From JBBKWX01 sp037969175 (GTDB lineage Bacteria; Bacteroidota; Bacteroidia; AKYH767-A; JBBKVM01), in contig JBBKWX010000237.1 of NCBI GenBank assembly GCA_037969175.1, positions 1 through 7,453 of the forward strand: a stretch of 7,453 bases of DNA. Reading direction: 5' to 3'. Positions 1-6,516 of this stretch are shown here, piece after piece. The position numbers and the translations under genes were made by a program. How positions within the stretch are numbered: the stretch's first letter is position 1; each line of letters begins with the position of its first letter. The notes under the pieces were generated by a model, which did no database searches, was not told the origin of the DNA, and saw only the letters and a program-made list of their open reading frames with translations.

Positions 1-407
1 TCCCATCCCGAATATCCCATGAAAAATCGAAATGATTTTTCTGAAACAACTCCGGTGCTCAGCAACGATTTTACAACTTCGAAATCACCACCCCAAAAAA
101 CCCCCTGTGCAACTTCAACACTTTCGGGTATAACTTCTGCACCTACATTATGTATGAAGTGCATTGTGTCAGGTTGAACGGGACCCCCGAAATATAAATT
201 TATATCTACAGGTGGAAAATCTGTGATTGCATCTGTAATCTTAATATCAGTAGGCTTATTGAGAATAAATCCCATGGTACCATTTGCATTGTGTTCGGTG
301 ATAAGAACCACTGACCTTGAAAAAAAACGGTCAGTAAGAAACGGTTCTGAAGCCATTAACTTTCCGTTTTCGGGAGAAGAGGTTTCTTGTGGTATATCAA
401 ATATCAT
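1..407 (-). CDS. YqgE/AlgH family protein (UPF0301/DUF179), partial, 3' end off the left edge
   Basis: The minus strand reads open from an ATG at 407-405 to the window edge, giving 135 codons; the family is usually about 185 residues, so roughly the last quarter is missing. Family landmarks are visible in order: GKLMASEPFLTDRFFSRSVV (about 15-34) followed by LITEH, GFILNKP (46-52), YFGGPV (72-77) and RFFMGYSGW (127-135). These match the YqgE/AlgH fold, a small cytosolic protein whose biochemical role is not settled; AlgH was named from alginate regulation in Pseudomonas, which should not be transferred here. The start is the first ATG after an in-frame TAA about 24 bases upstream; there is no Shine-Dalgarno sequence. 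It is divergent from the peroxidase/pdxH set, with about 115 bp between chosen starts. Family assignment is secure; function is unknown. Confidence 0.9.
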   Translation of the reverse strand, partial: MIFDIPQETSSPENGKLMASEPFLTDRFFSRSVVLITEHNANGTMGFILNKPTDIKITDAITDFPPVDINLYFGGPVQPDTMHFIHNVGAEVIPESVEVAQGVFWGGDFEVVKSLLSTGVVSEKSFRFFMGYSGW

Positions 408-522
408 AGACAAGATCAATTTTGAATCTTAACTTTGTTAAAATATACGGATTTATTTCCAAAATGGTTGTTCATATTCAATTTTACATGTCATCTGATG
501 GTTTTTGCAAATGCCTTTTTAT

Positions 523-984
523 ATGACTAAATTACAAGCTGGGGAAAAAGCTCCGTTATTTAGTGCTATTGATCAACACGGAAATCTCATAAAGTTAATT
601 GATCTGAGAGGGGAAAAGGTGATTTTATACTTTTATCCTAATGATGATACGCCTACGTGTACAAAACAAGCATGTAACTTAAGAGACAATTATGATAAAC
701 TTACAAGCACTGGTTATACTGTAATAGGTATCAGTAGAAATTCAAATAAAAGTCATATTAAATTTTCTCAAAAGTATGACCTGCCTTTTTCAATACTATC
801 TGATGAAAATGAAGAAATTGTAAATAAATACGATGTTATTGGAGAAAAGCAATTCATGGGCAAAAAGTTCATTGGAGTTTTCAGAGTTACGTTTATTATA
901 AATGAAAAGGGTTATATCGAACGGGTCGTTGAAAACGTTAAATCCGGATCACATGCTAATCAAATATTAAACTATGGAGAATAA
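523..984 (+). CDS. bcp: Thioredoxin-dependent thiol peroxidase, PrxQ/Bcp family
   Basis: This is an atypical 2-Cys peroxiredoxin that reduces H2O2 and organic hydroperoxides in the cytosol and is recycled by thioredoxin. From the ATG at 523 the protein has 153 residues, the normal size. The active-site block DDTPTCTKQACNLRD holds the peroxidatic Cys46 and a resolving Cys51 five residues later, the PrxQ alpha-helix arrangement of E. coli Bcp. The conserved active-site Arg is R121 in GVFRVTFII. The residue before Cys46 is Thr where Gly is usual (TPGCT); the essential Thr43, Cys and Arg are present. The frame is open upstream with TTG at 505 and ATG at 511, but family N-termini begin near M-T-x-L-x-x-G-x-x-A-P-x-F, which favours 523. 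The end overlaps the start of pdxH by 11 bases, so the two are probably co-transcribed and translationally coupled. Confidence 0.93.
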   Translation: MTKLQAGEKAPLFSAIDQHGNLIKLIDLRGEKVILYFYPNDDTPTCTKQACNLRDNYDKLTSTGYTVIGISRNSNKSHIKFSQKYDLPFSILSDENEEIVNKYDVIGEKQFMGKKFIGVFRVTFIINEKGYIERVVENVKSGSHANQILNYGE

Positions 985-1630
985 AGATAAATCACCCACT
1001 TTTCATATAAGGACAGATTATACACTAAACAAGCTTGATGAAAATGTATTGCCTGATGACCCATTTAAGTTGTTTGACAATTGGATGCATCTGGCTATAA
1101 ATTCAAAAATTCAAGACCCAAATGCGTTCTCATTTAGTACTGCTGATAAATCGGGTCAGCCCAGATCAAGAATCGTATTACTTCGTGATTATTCCGAAAG
1201 AGGTTTTAGCTTTTTTACCAATTATAATAGTAGCAAGGGGAAGACGATCGAGGTCAATCCTAAAGTTTGCATGAGTTTTTTCTGGCCCGAGTTACAACAA
1301 CAGATCCGGATTGATGGAGAAATTGTTAAAGTATCAGAAGCAGAATCGGATGAATATTTTGACAGCAGACCTAAGGAAAGTCAACTGGGAGCATGGGCAA
1401 GTTCGCAAAGTGAGGTTTTGAGCTCCAGAGAGAAGCTTGAAGCAGATTTCAATGAACTTCAAACTAAATATAAAGGGAAGGAGATTCCGCGACCTCAGCA
1501 TTGGGGAGGTTATTTGATCATTCCTACTTGTTTTGAATTTTGGCAAGGTAGAGCAAGCAGACTTCATGACAGAATAGAATATAATTTAGATAAATCTGGT
1601 ATCTGGATTCATACCAGACTTTACCCTTAA
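974..1630 (+). CDS. pdxH: Pyridoxamine/pyridoxine 5'-phosphate oxidase (PdxH)
   Basis: This FMN-dependent enzyme oxidises pyridoxamine 5'-phosphate or pyridoxine 5'-phosphate to PLP with O2, releasing H2O2; it is the last step of PLP synthesis and salvage. The 218 residues are full length for the family. Visible landmarks are the FMN-binding SRIVLLRDY (65-73) and FFTNYNSSKGK (80-90), FFWPELQQQIRIDG (102-115), DSRPKESQLGAWASSQS (130-146), the PdxH signature FEFWQGRASRLHDR (187-200) and the terminal W211...RLYP (E. coli ends RLAP). All expected substrate- and cofactor-binding blocks are present, so it should be active. The ATG at 974 lies inside the end of the peroxidase gene (11-base overlap), with no Shine-Dalgarno sequence. 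Because the reaction makes H2O2, pairing with a thiol peroxidase is sensible, but that link is inference. Confidence 0.97.
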   Translation: MENKDKSPTFHIRTDYTLNKLDENVLPDDPFKLFDNWMHLAINSKIQDPNAFSFSTADKSGQPRSRIVLLRDYSERGFSFFTNYNSSKGKTIEVNPKVCMSFFWPELQQQIRIDGEIVKVSEAESDEYFDSRPKESQLGAWASSQSEVLSSREKLEADFNELQTKYKGKEIPRPQHWGGYLIIPTCFEFWQGRASRLHDRIEYNLDKSGIWIHTRLYP

Positions 1631-1640
1631 GCATTTAATT

Positions 1641-2885
1641 GTGTTGAAAACTCTATTATTTATTGGTTTTTTATTGGCAATTGATCTATACGTTTTTCAA
1701 GCATTTAAATTAATTGCTGAAAATCGGTCCAGCCAATTTCAGAAAGTAGTTGCTATAGTTTATTGGAGTATTTCAGCAATTGCTTTGATCTGTGTCATGC
1801 TTTCCAGGATCTATGATTATCATTTATGGCCGAAAGAGATCAGAGTGTATTTTTTTGCATTCATCTTTATTTTGTACTTCTCTAAATTATTTGTTGTCCT
1901 TTTTCTTCTAATAGATGATATTGTCAGGCTGTCAAGAGTCTCTTTCAAATTGTTCTCTAAATTTGCTTTAGGGAATGCTGAAGAAGTAATTTCAACAGGT
2001 CGTTTGAAGTTCTTTAGCCAGGTTGGTTTGATAATAGCATCTATTCCATTTTTTTCTTTGCTGAGTGGTATAATCCTTGGCCCATATCGATTCAGGAAAA
2101 CAAAAACCGATCTTGCTATACGTAATCTGCCCTCTACATTTGAGAACTTGAAAGTTATCCAGATCTCTGACCTGCACCTTGGAAGCTGGAAATCTGATGA
2201 GCCTCTGAAAGAAGCTTTCACAATGATCATGGAAGAAAAACCGGATCTGATCTTTTTTACCGGTGATCTGGTGAATGATTTTGCTTCGGAAGCTGAACCT
2301 TATATTTCAACACTTCAAAAATTGAAAGCGCCCTTAGGTGTTTATTCTGTTCTAGGGAATCATGATTACGGTGATTATTTCCAATGGCCCGACGAAACTA
2401 CTAAATCGAAAAACTTGGTGAGGCTGAAAGAGATCCATGGCGAAGCCGGATGGAAGTTGTTGTTAAATGAAAATGTTGTTATAGATAAAGACGGTGATAA
2501 GATCGCTTTGATAGGAGTAGAAAATCTTAGTGCCAGCAATAGATTTCACAGCTATGGCAATTTAGATAAAGCGTATTCGGGTTTAAGTCCTGAGATCAGC
2601 AAGATTCTTTTATCGCATGATCCTTCATCCTGGGAAAAAATGGTAATTCCTGCTTATCCGGATATTGATCTCACTTTATCGGGACATACGCATGGAATGC
2701 AATTCGGAATTGAGATACCCGGTTTTAAATGGAGCCCTGTTCAATATGTTTACAAACAATGGGCAGGACTTTACAGCTCAAGTACTCAAAATTTGTATGT
2801 CAATCAGGGACTTGGTTTTCTGGGCTATCCGGGTAGAGTAGGTATTATGCCGGAAATCTCAATATTTAATCTGAAGAAAGCCTAA
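1641..2885 (+). CDS. Membrane-anchored metallophosphoesterase (YkuE/YaeI-like)
   Basis: A 414-residue protein with an N-terminal membrane part (hydrophobic segments about 3-22, 36-55, 68-92 and 126-147) followed by a calcineurin-like metallophosphoesterase domain. All dinuclear-metal motifs are present: ISDLHLG (D177, H179), TGDLV (D209), LGNHD (N240, H241), LLSHDP (H326) and SGHTHGMQ (H349, H351). The last is usually GHTHGGQ; Met353 replaces a non-ligand Gly. Relatives YkuE and YaeI act at the membrane surface, YaeI on UDP-diacylglucosamine, but the substrate here cannot be read from sequence. The start is non-ATG: GTG 1641 or TTG 1644. The next in-frame ATG (codon 53) would delete the first membrane segment. 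It begins 10 bases after the pdxH stop and is probably in that operon. Its last 4 bases overlap the convergent FAD oxidoreductase. Confidence 0.9.
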   Translation: MLKTLLFIGFLLAIDLYVFQAFKLIAENRSSQFQKVVAIVYWSISAIALICVMLSRIYDYHLWPKEIRVYFFAFIFILYFSKLFVVLFLLIDDIVRLSRVSFKLFSKFALGNAEEVISTGRLKFFSQVGLIIASIPFFSLLSGIILGPYRFRKTKTDLAIRNLPSTFENLKVIQISDLHLGSWKSDEPLKEAFTMIMEEKPDLIFFTGDLVNDFASEAEPYISTLQKLKAPLGVYSVLGNHDYGDYFQWPDETTKSKNLVRLKEIHGEAGWKLLLNENVVIDKDGDKIALIGVENLSASNRFHSYGNLDKAYSGLSPEISKILLSHDPSSWEKMVIPAYPDIDLTLSGHTHGMQFGIEIPGFKWSPVQYVYKQWAGLYSSSTQNLYVNQGLGFLGYPGRVGIMPEISIFNLKKA

Positions 2886-4027
2886 TGCTTTTCCATTAAC
2901 AAATCAGCGGCCTCTTTTCCGATCAAAGAACCAATAGCGATTCCAATTCCTCCCAATCTTACAGCACAAAAAACATTACTTGACAGCTGTTGGGTCAAAA
3001 CAGTTTTCTTATCACCAAAAGCCATAATACCACTCCATCTGTATTCGATCTCAAACTTCTTTCCAGGCAAGATCATCTCACGGAGATACTGTTCCAACTT
3101 GTTTTGTACTAATTCAGTCAATCCAAATTTGGTGGTTCGTTCAGCTTCAAAATCTAAGTTTCTTCCGCCACCTATAAGTATTCTTTTACCAATTTTTCTG
3201 AAGTAAAAATAACCTTCATCAAAATGGCAGGGGCCATGGAAATCGATCCAGTCTAATTCGGATGTTACCAAAACCTGACCTCTGCCCGGAATCACATTGA
3301 TATCCGGAATTAACTCTTTTGTAAAAGCATTTGTAGCGATCAATAAATTTCTTGCTCTGATCTCTGCTGCCAGATTGGTCTTTATGATCACATCTTCACC
3401 TTCATCATGATATGATTCAACATTCACATTATTCAGAATCCGAATTTCCAATGAAACCGCTTTTCGCATCAATGTATCTATCATTTTTCCGGTATCTATG
3501 GTTCCTTCACCCGTATTGGATATGATATGTTTCACTCCTTGGAATCCGAATTTCTGAATAGATTCATCTGATCCTACATAAACATTTTTAATTCCAGTAC
3601 ATTCTTCAATTGACCTGTTTAAATAATCAAGTTGGGCCATGCAATTTTCAAATAACTCCTCATCTTTATCCAGAAATAATTCATGCCCCGGACCATCTTC
3701 ATATCCAATATTTGCATCACCTAAATTACTCCTCAACAATTTTAAGCCTTTCAATCTTTTACCCACTAATCCAAAAACCTCTTCTTCACTATGCGTTTTC
3801 AGATCCATCAACAATTCGCTGGGACTTCCAAAAGCAGCAAAACCGGCATTCTTACTACTGGCTCCACTGGGTAAAAGTCCCCTTTCTAAAATAAGGATCT
3901 TCAGTTGGGGTTGAGATTCTTTCAGATGTATTGCAGCTGATAAGCCAACAATACCGGAACCAATAATCACAACATCAACATCGTTAAACCAAATAGATTT
4001 TTCCCAGTAACTATAAGAATATTGCAT
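2882..4027 (-). CDS. FAD-dependent oxidoreductase, DAO family (amine/amino-acid oxidase-like)
   Basis: A 381-residue flavoprotein of the DAO fold, the group that includes glycine oxidase, sarcosine oxidase and gamma-glutamylputrescine oxidase. The N-terminal Rossmann motif is VVIIGSGIVGLSAA (GxGxxG at 23-28), with the ribose-binding acidic E48 closing the second strand. It continues with the family block SGASSKNAGFAAFG (54-67). Later come YFYFRKIGKRILIGGGRN and the C-terminal flavin-contacting VRLGGIGIAIG (356-366). The N-terminal SYWEKS leader before the Rossmann strand resembles PuuB-like oxidases. Such enzymes usually oxidise a C-N bond using O2 and release H2O2, but the substrate cannot be assigned. 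There is no signal peptide, so it is cytosolic. It is convergent with the phosphoesterase gene (4-bp overlap) and divergent from the DUF4153 gene with only 40 bp between ATGs. Confidence 0.88.
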   Translation of the reverse strand: MQYSYSYWEKSIWFNDVDVVIIGSGIVGLSAAIHLKESQPQLKILILERGLLPSGASSKNAGFAAFGSPSELLMDLKTHSEEEVFGLVGKRLKGLKLLRSNLGDANIGYEDGPGHELFLDKDEELFENCMAQLDYLNRSIEECTGIKNVYVGSDESIQKFGFQGVKHIISNTGEGTIDTGKMIDTLMRKAVSLEIRILNNVNVESYHDEGEDVIIKTNLAAEIRARNLLIATNAFTKELIPDINVIPGRGQVLVTSELDWIDFHGPCHFDEGYFYFRKIGKRILIGGGRNLDFEAERTTKFGLTELVQNKLEQYLREMILPGKKFEIEYRWSGIMAFGDKKTVLTQQLSSNVFCAVRLGGIGIAIGSLIGKEAADLLMEKH

Positions 4028-4067
4028 AGCTTGCTTTATGTTTACTATATAACGAATGTACTAAGCT
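4028..4067. promoter_or_regulatory. 40-bp divergent spacer with an inverted repeat spanning both start codons
   Basis: The spacer separates the ATGs of the minus-strand FAD oxidoreductase and the plus-strand DUF4153 gene. CATAGCTT at 4025-4032 and AAGCTATG at 4063-4070 form an 8-bp inverted repeat whose outer ends are the two start codons, so both genes begin with the same AAGCTATG context. The space is too short for two full non-overlapping Bacteroidota promoters (TTTG near -33, TAnnTTTG near -7), and no exact TAnnTTTG box is present on either strand. Promoters therefore probably extend into the opposite coding sequence. Regulation through the repeat is only a possibility. Confidence 0.3.
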
Positions 4068-5885
4068 ATGAATATTAAAATAAAATTTCCTTCGCTAGGT
4101 CAGATCTTAAGTTCTGCAAATTCTGTTTTAATAAGATTTCCGGGAGCAGTTATACTTACAGTTATAGCTACGGTTTCTTTAATGTATTTAGTGAGTGAAT
4201 TCAACCCCGGTTGGGTTCTGGAAACGCAGATCGTTAATATTGCAATTATAGCAGGAGTGGGGCTTCCGTTATTGTTGGGCATAGGTTTAATGGACCGTTT
4301 CGGAACCTCGATCTCCAGAAATTATCTTATGCAATTTGCCGCCTTGATTTGTCTGGGTATATACTATTACTTCCTTCCTGCTAATCTTAATTTTTCCGAC
4401 ATAGCTAGACTTGCTTTACTGAGTATCAGTTTTCACATGTTTGTTGCTTTTTCACCATTTTTTGAAAAGAAAGAACATCCTGCATTTTGGTCATACAATC
4501 AGCGATTGTTTATCAGAATACTTTTATCAACCTTGTATAGTGGTACATTGTATCTGGGGCTGGTATTGGCTTTGGTGGCATGTGACCAACTACTCGGATT
4601 TCATATCAGAGATAAATCTTATATGAATCTATTCATCTTTATGGCAGGGATTTTCCACCCCTGGTATTTCATGGCAGGCATGCCGGATAAACAAAATTCT
4701 CAACTTGAAATTGATCCCTATCCCGGCGGATTAAAGATCTTCACGCAATTCGTTTTGTTGCCATTGGTAACAGTTTATTTATTGATCCTTTATGTCTATA
4801 CCTTTAAGATCCTTCTCACCGGTGTTTGGCCTGTGGGTTGGGTTTCGTATTTAGTGATCGGTTTTTCAGTAGCCGGAATATTATCCTTATTACTTATTCA
4901 TCCTATTTCGGGAGAAGATGGTAATGCCTGGATAAAAACATATTCTAAATGGTTTTATGCCGCGCTTTTTCCACTTCTCATCATGCTTGCATTTGCAATC
5001 GGGAAACGGGTGGCAGACTATGGCATTACAGAAAAAAGATATTTTGTGATTGTGATCGCTGCATGGTTGTTCTGTATATCTATTTATTATTTGAGTAAAC
5101 GGAACAGACCTGTCAGGACGATTCCGATGAGTCTTTCCATCATCGCTTTATTGTGTTCATTCGGTCCCTGGGGAGCGTTTGAGGTATCTAAGAAAAGTCA
5201 ACTTAATCGCTTGATCTCTATTTTGGAATTCAGTGGGAAATTCGAAAATGGCAAAATACAGGATCTTGAAAATGTGGATACTTCCATAAAAAGTGATGTA
5301 GCCGGAATCCTTGAATATCTCATCGAAAATCATGGAGTAGGTAGTGTCGAATCTTTATTGTCTTTTAATGTTGATTCATTAATTGCTGATAAAGACATCA
5401 AATCAAGACATGAAGCTTATCCCATTCTTAAAAAGTTAGGATTGGATCCATCTGATTTATATGAATCAACTGAAAATTCCAATTATGAATATTTGGGTGT
5501 TCTACAAGATGTAGTCAAAGAAGTGAAAGGATTTGATTATGCTATAAAGTATGATTTTTATAATTCATTCGGAGTTGTGGAAAAAGAACTTGAAATAGGG
5601 AATGAGAAATTGATGGTAAAAGTCTATCGGAATCCTCCGATCATGGTTCTGGAAATAGGAGGGAGCAAGAAAGGCATAGAGTTGAAACCCTATATCAAGG
5701 AATGGAGCAAACTAAAAACGGACGAGAATAATCTGCCTGAAAATAGTATGGTCATCAATACCGAATTTGATAAGTATAAGGTCAAGATCGATTTTGAGAA
5801 TATGAATCTTGAAAAAAAATCGGATAAAGTTGAATTAGAGAGTTGTTCATTTACATTATATTTAAGTGTTTCCGAGAATAAGTAA
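4068..5885 (+). CDS. DUF4153 domain-containing multi-pass membrane protein
   Basis: A 605-residue protein without known function. Residues 1-371 contain about 11 hydrophobic segments (roughly 25-43, 56-74, 85-103, 113-132, 149-171, 187-203, 224-248, 258-278, 296-314, 325-342, 352-370), consistent with the inner membrane. The stretch AFWSYNQRLFIRILLSTLYS (139-158), the segment with LALVACDQLLG, and the FIFMAGIFHPWYFMAG region (about 189-204) are typical of DUF4153 proteins, as is the FGPWGAFEVSKKSQLNRL region (about 365-382) after the last segment. Residues 372-605 are soluble and charged, rich in Lys and Glu. Members are common single genes in Bacteroidota; no reaction is known. The start at ATG 4068 is supported by the AAGCTATG context shared with its divergent neighbour. 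No clear terminator follows, so the transcript may run on toward the tRNA 71 bp downstream. Confidence 0.85.
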   Translation: MNIKIKFPSLGQILSSANSVLIRFPGAVILTVIATVSLMYLVSEFNPGWVLETQIVNIAIIAGVGLPLLLGIGLMDRFGTSISRNYLMQFAALICLGIYYYFLPANLNFSDIARLALLSISFHMFVAFSPFFEKKEHPAFWSYNQRLFIRILLSTLYSGTLYLGLVLALVACDQLLGFHIRDKSYMNLFIFMAGIFHPWYFMAGMPDKQNSQLEIDPYPGGLKIFTQFVLLPLVTVYLLILYVYTFKILLTGVWPVGWVSYLVIGFSVAGILSLLLIHPISGEDGNAWIKTYSKWFYAALFPLLIMLAFAIGKRVADYGITEKRYFVIVIAAWLFCISIYYLSKRNRPVRTIPMSLSIIALLCSFGPWGAFEVSKKSQLNRLISILEFSGKFENGKIQDLENVDTSIKSDVAGILEYLIENHGVGSVESLLSFNVDSLIADKDIKSRHEAYPILKKLGLDPSDLYESTENSNYEYLGVLQDVVKEVKGFDYAIKYDFYNSFGVVEKELEIGNEKLMVKVYRNPPIMVLEIGGSKKGIELKPYIKEWSKLKTDENNLPENSMVINTEFDKYKVKIDFENMNLEKKSDKVELESCSFTLYLSVSENK

Positions 5886-5956
5886 AATGATGTTTTAATT
5901 GTGATAAAGATTTCGGTTCTTTGCGCACGCATTCATAATAAGCCTGGAATGTTTAA

Positions 5957-6031
<75 letters not shown>

Positions 6032-6052
6032 ATAGTTTTACTTCTTTATTAA

Positions 6053-6098
6053 AAGAGGTCACCGGTTCTGCCGACTGTTGTCAGGACGGGATTCTCCA
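6053..6098 (+). repeat. tRNA-Ala 3'-fragment copy A with palindrome in the T-loop
   Basis: AAGAGGTCACCGGTTC (6053-6068) is identical to tRNA-Ala 5998-6013. The tRNA's next five bases (GACTC) are replaced by an 18-bp hairpin-forming insert (6069-6086). The tRNA then resumes as CGGGATTCTCCA (6087-6098), one change from CGGTATTCTCCA. The acceptor 5' strand, D arm and anticodon arm are absent, so it cannot be a tRNA. It starts 22 bp after the real tRNA and leads into a terminator. Confidence 0.88.
6069..6086. repeat. 18-bp degenerate palindrome inserted in copy A
   Basis: TGCCGAC-TGTT-GTCAGGA: 7-base arms around a 4-base loop, with 5 of 7 positions pairing. It has the same length, arm/loop layout and insertion point (after tRNA TTC, before CGG) as the perfect palindrome in copy B, so it is probably a decayed member of the same type. 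Confidence 0.65.
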
Positions 6099-6107
6099 CA
6101 CTAAAGC

Positions 6108-6140
6108 GGATACGTGATCAATTCATGTATCCTTTTTTTT
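6108..6140 (+). terminator. Intrinsic terminator after tRNA-Ala region, just before the GIY-YIG gene
   Basis: GGATACGTGA (6108-6117) pairs with TCATGTATCC (6123-6132) over 10 pairs including one G-U, around loop TCAAT, followed by eight T (6133-6140). It is a strong factor-independent terminator shape. It ends seven bases before the GIY-YIG ATG, so it should stop tRNA transcripts and could limit read-through into that gene. Confidence 0.87.
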
Positions 6141-6147
6141 GTACACT

Positions 6148-6399
6148 ATGTTTTATGTATATATCATTTATTCGGCTGTACGCAATAAATTCTATGTAGG
6201 TCACAGTGCTGATTTAGAAAAGCGTCTCCTTGATCACAATAATGGATTATCAAAATACACTCGGATTGCAAATGATTGGAAGGTTGTATATATAGAAATC
6301 TATGAGACCCGTGAAGAAGCCTGGCATAGAGAGATGGAGATCAAAAGGAAGAAGAGTAGGAAGTACATAGAGTGGTTGATAGCCCAACATCCCAAATAA
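6148..6399 (+). CDS. Small GIY-YIG nuclease-domain protein (UvrC N-terminal-like)
   Basis: An 83-residue protein consisting of a single GIY-YIG domain, the nuclease fold of UvrC's N-terminus and of some homing endonucleases. Catalytic positions are recognisable: V4-Y5-I6 (the GIY element), Y16-V17-G18 (YIG), R26 in ADLEKRLLDHN, and the metal-binding E62 in AWHREMEIKRKKSR. The C-terminus is basic (KRKKSRKYIEW) and could contact DNA. The ATG at 6148 is preferred over the in-frame TTG at 6139, which lies in the T-tract of the terminator; family members start M-x-Y-x-Y-I. No separate DNA-recognition domain is present. The gene is complete and lies between two broken tRNA-Ala fragments, suggesting a mobile or formerly mobile unit. 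As I recall, such stand-alone proteins are common near tRNA and rRNA genes in Bacteroidota; their substrate is not known to me. Confidence 0.9.
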   Translation: MFYVYIIYSAVRNKFYVGHSADLEKRLLDHNNGLSKYTRIANDWKVVYIEIYETREEAWHREMEIKRKKSRKYIEWLIAQHPK

Positions 6400-6419
6400 A
6401 AAATCAGAGCGTTTGCATG

Positions 6420-6437
6420 TCCCGAAAGCATTCGGGA
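6420..6437. repeat. 18-bp perfect palindrome at the anticodon-loop position of copy B
   Basis: TCCCGAA-AGCA-TTCGGGA: 7-base perfect inverted arms around a 4-base loop. It sits after the first anticodon base of the tRNA-derived sequence and replaces six bases of the original. Confidence 0.85.
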
Positions 6438-6453
6438 AAGAGGTCACCGGTTC

Positions 6454-6471
6454 TCCCGACCTACGTCGGGA
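6454..6471. repeat. 18-bp perfect palindrome at the T-loop position of copy B
   Basis: TCCCGAC-CTAC-GTCGGGA: 7-base perfect inverted arms around a 4-base loop. The outer six bases (TCCCGA/TCGGGA) equal those of the palindrome at 6420-6437 while the inner base pair and loop differ. The flanking ACCG/CGGT of the T stem remain complementary, so the whole arm becomes one longer hairpin. Confidence 0.85.
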
Positions 6472-6489
6472 CGGTATTCTCCACTAAAG

Positions 6490-6516
6490 ATCCTGCTTTT
6501 GGCAGGATTTTTTTTT
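6490..6516 (+). terminator. Intrinsic terminator after copy B
   Basis: ATCCTGC (6490-6496) pairs with GCAGGAT (6502-6508) around loop TTTTG, followed by nine T (6508-6516). It stands directly after CTAAAG and the tRNA-like 3' end, the same order as in copy A, and would end the GIY-YIG transcript. Confidence 0.85.

Larger units (their letters stand above)
6406..6483 (+). repeat. tRNA-Ala fragment copy B with palindromes in anticodon and T loops
   Basis: AGAGCGTTTGCATG (6406-6419) matches tRNA 5978-5991 with one change. An 18-bp palindrome (6420-6437) replaces GCATGC of the anticodon arm. AAGAGGTCACCGGTTC (6438-6453) matches tRNA 5998-6013 exactly. A second 18-bp palindrome (6454-6471) replaces GACTC of the T-loop, and CGGTATTCTCCA (6472-6483) matches tRNA 6019-6030 exactly. 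The 5' acceptor strand and most of the D arm are missing, so it is not a functional tRNA. It starts six bases after the GIY-YIG stop codon and is followed by CTAAAG and a terminator, as in copy A. Confidence 0.9.

Noticed and set aside
3610..3914. Plus-strand open frames of about 90 codons
   Set aside because: They lie wholly inside the well-supported FAD oxidoreductase gene on the minus strand and have no protein-like motifs.
5893..5923. Bacteroidota-type promoter for tRNA-Ala (TTTT, 19 bp, GTTCTTTG)
   Set aside because: Spacing is right but both boxes deviate from TTTG and TAnnTTTG; too weak to list as a feature.
6053..6483. Two additional tRNA-Ala genes downstream of the intact one
   Set aside because: Both lack the 5' acceptor strand and D arm and have loops replaced by palindromes; no cloverleaf is possible.
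6406..6483. A CRISPR array or integron attC-type site
   Set aside because: The repeats are tRNA-derived with palindromes in the loops; there is no regular repeat-spacer periodicity and no integrase or cas gene in view.
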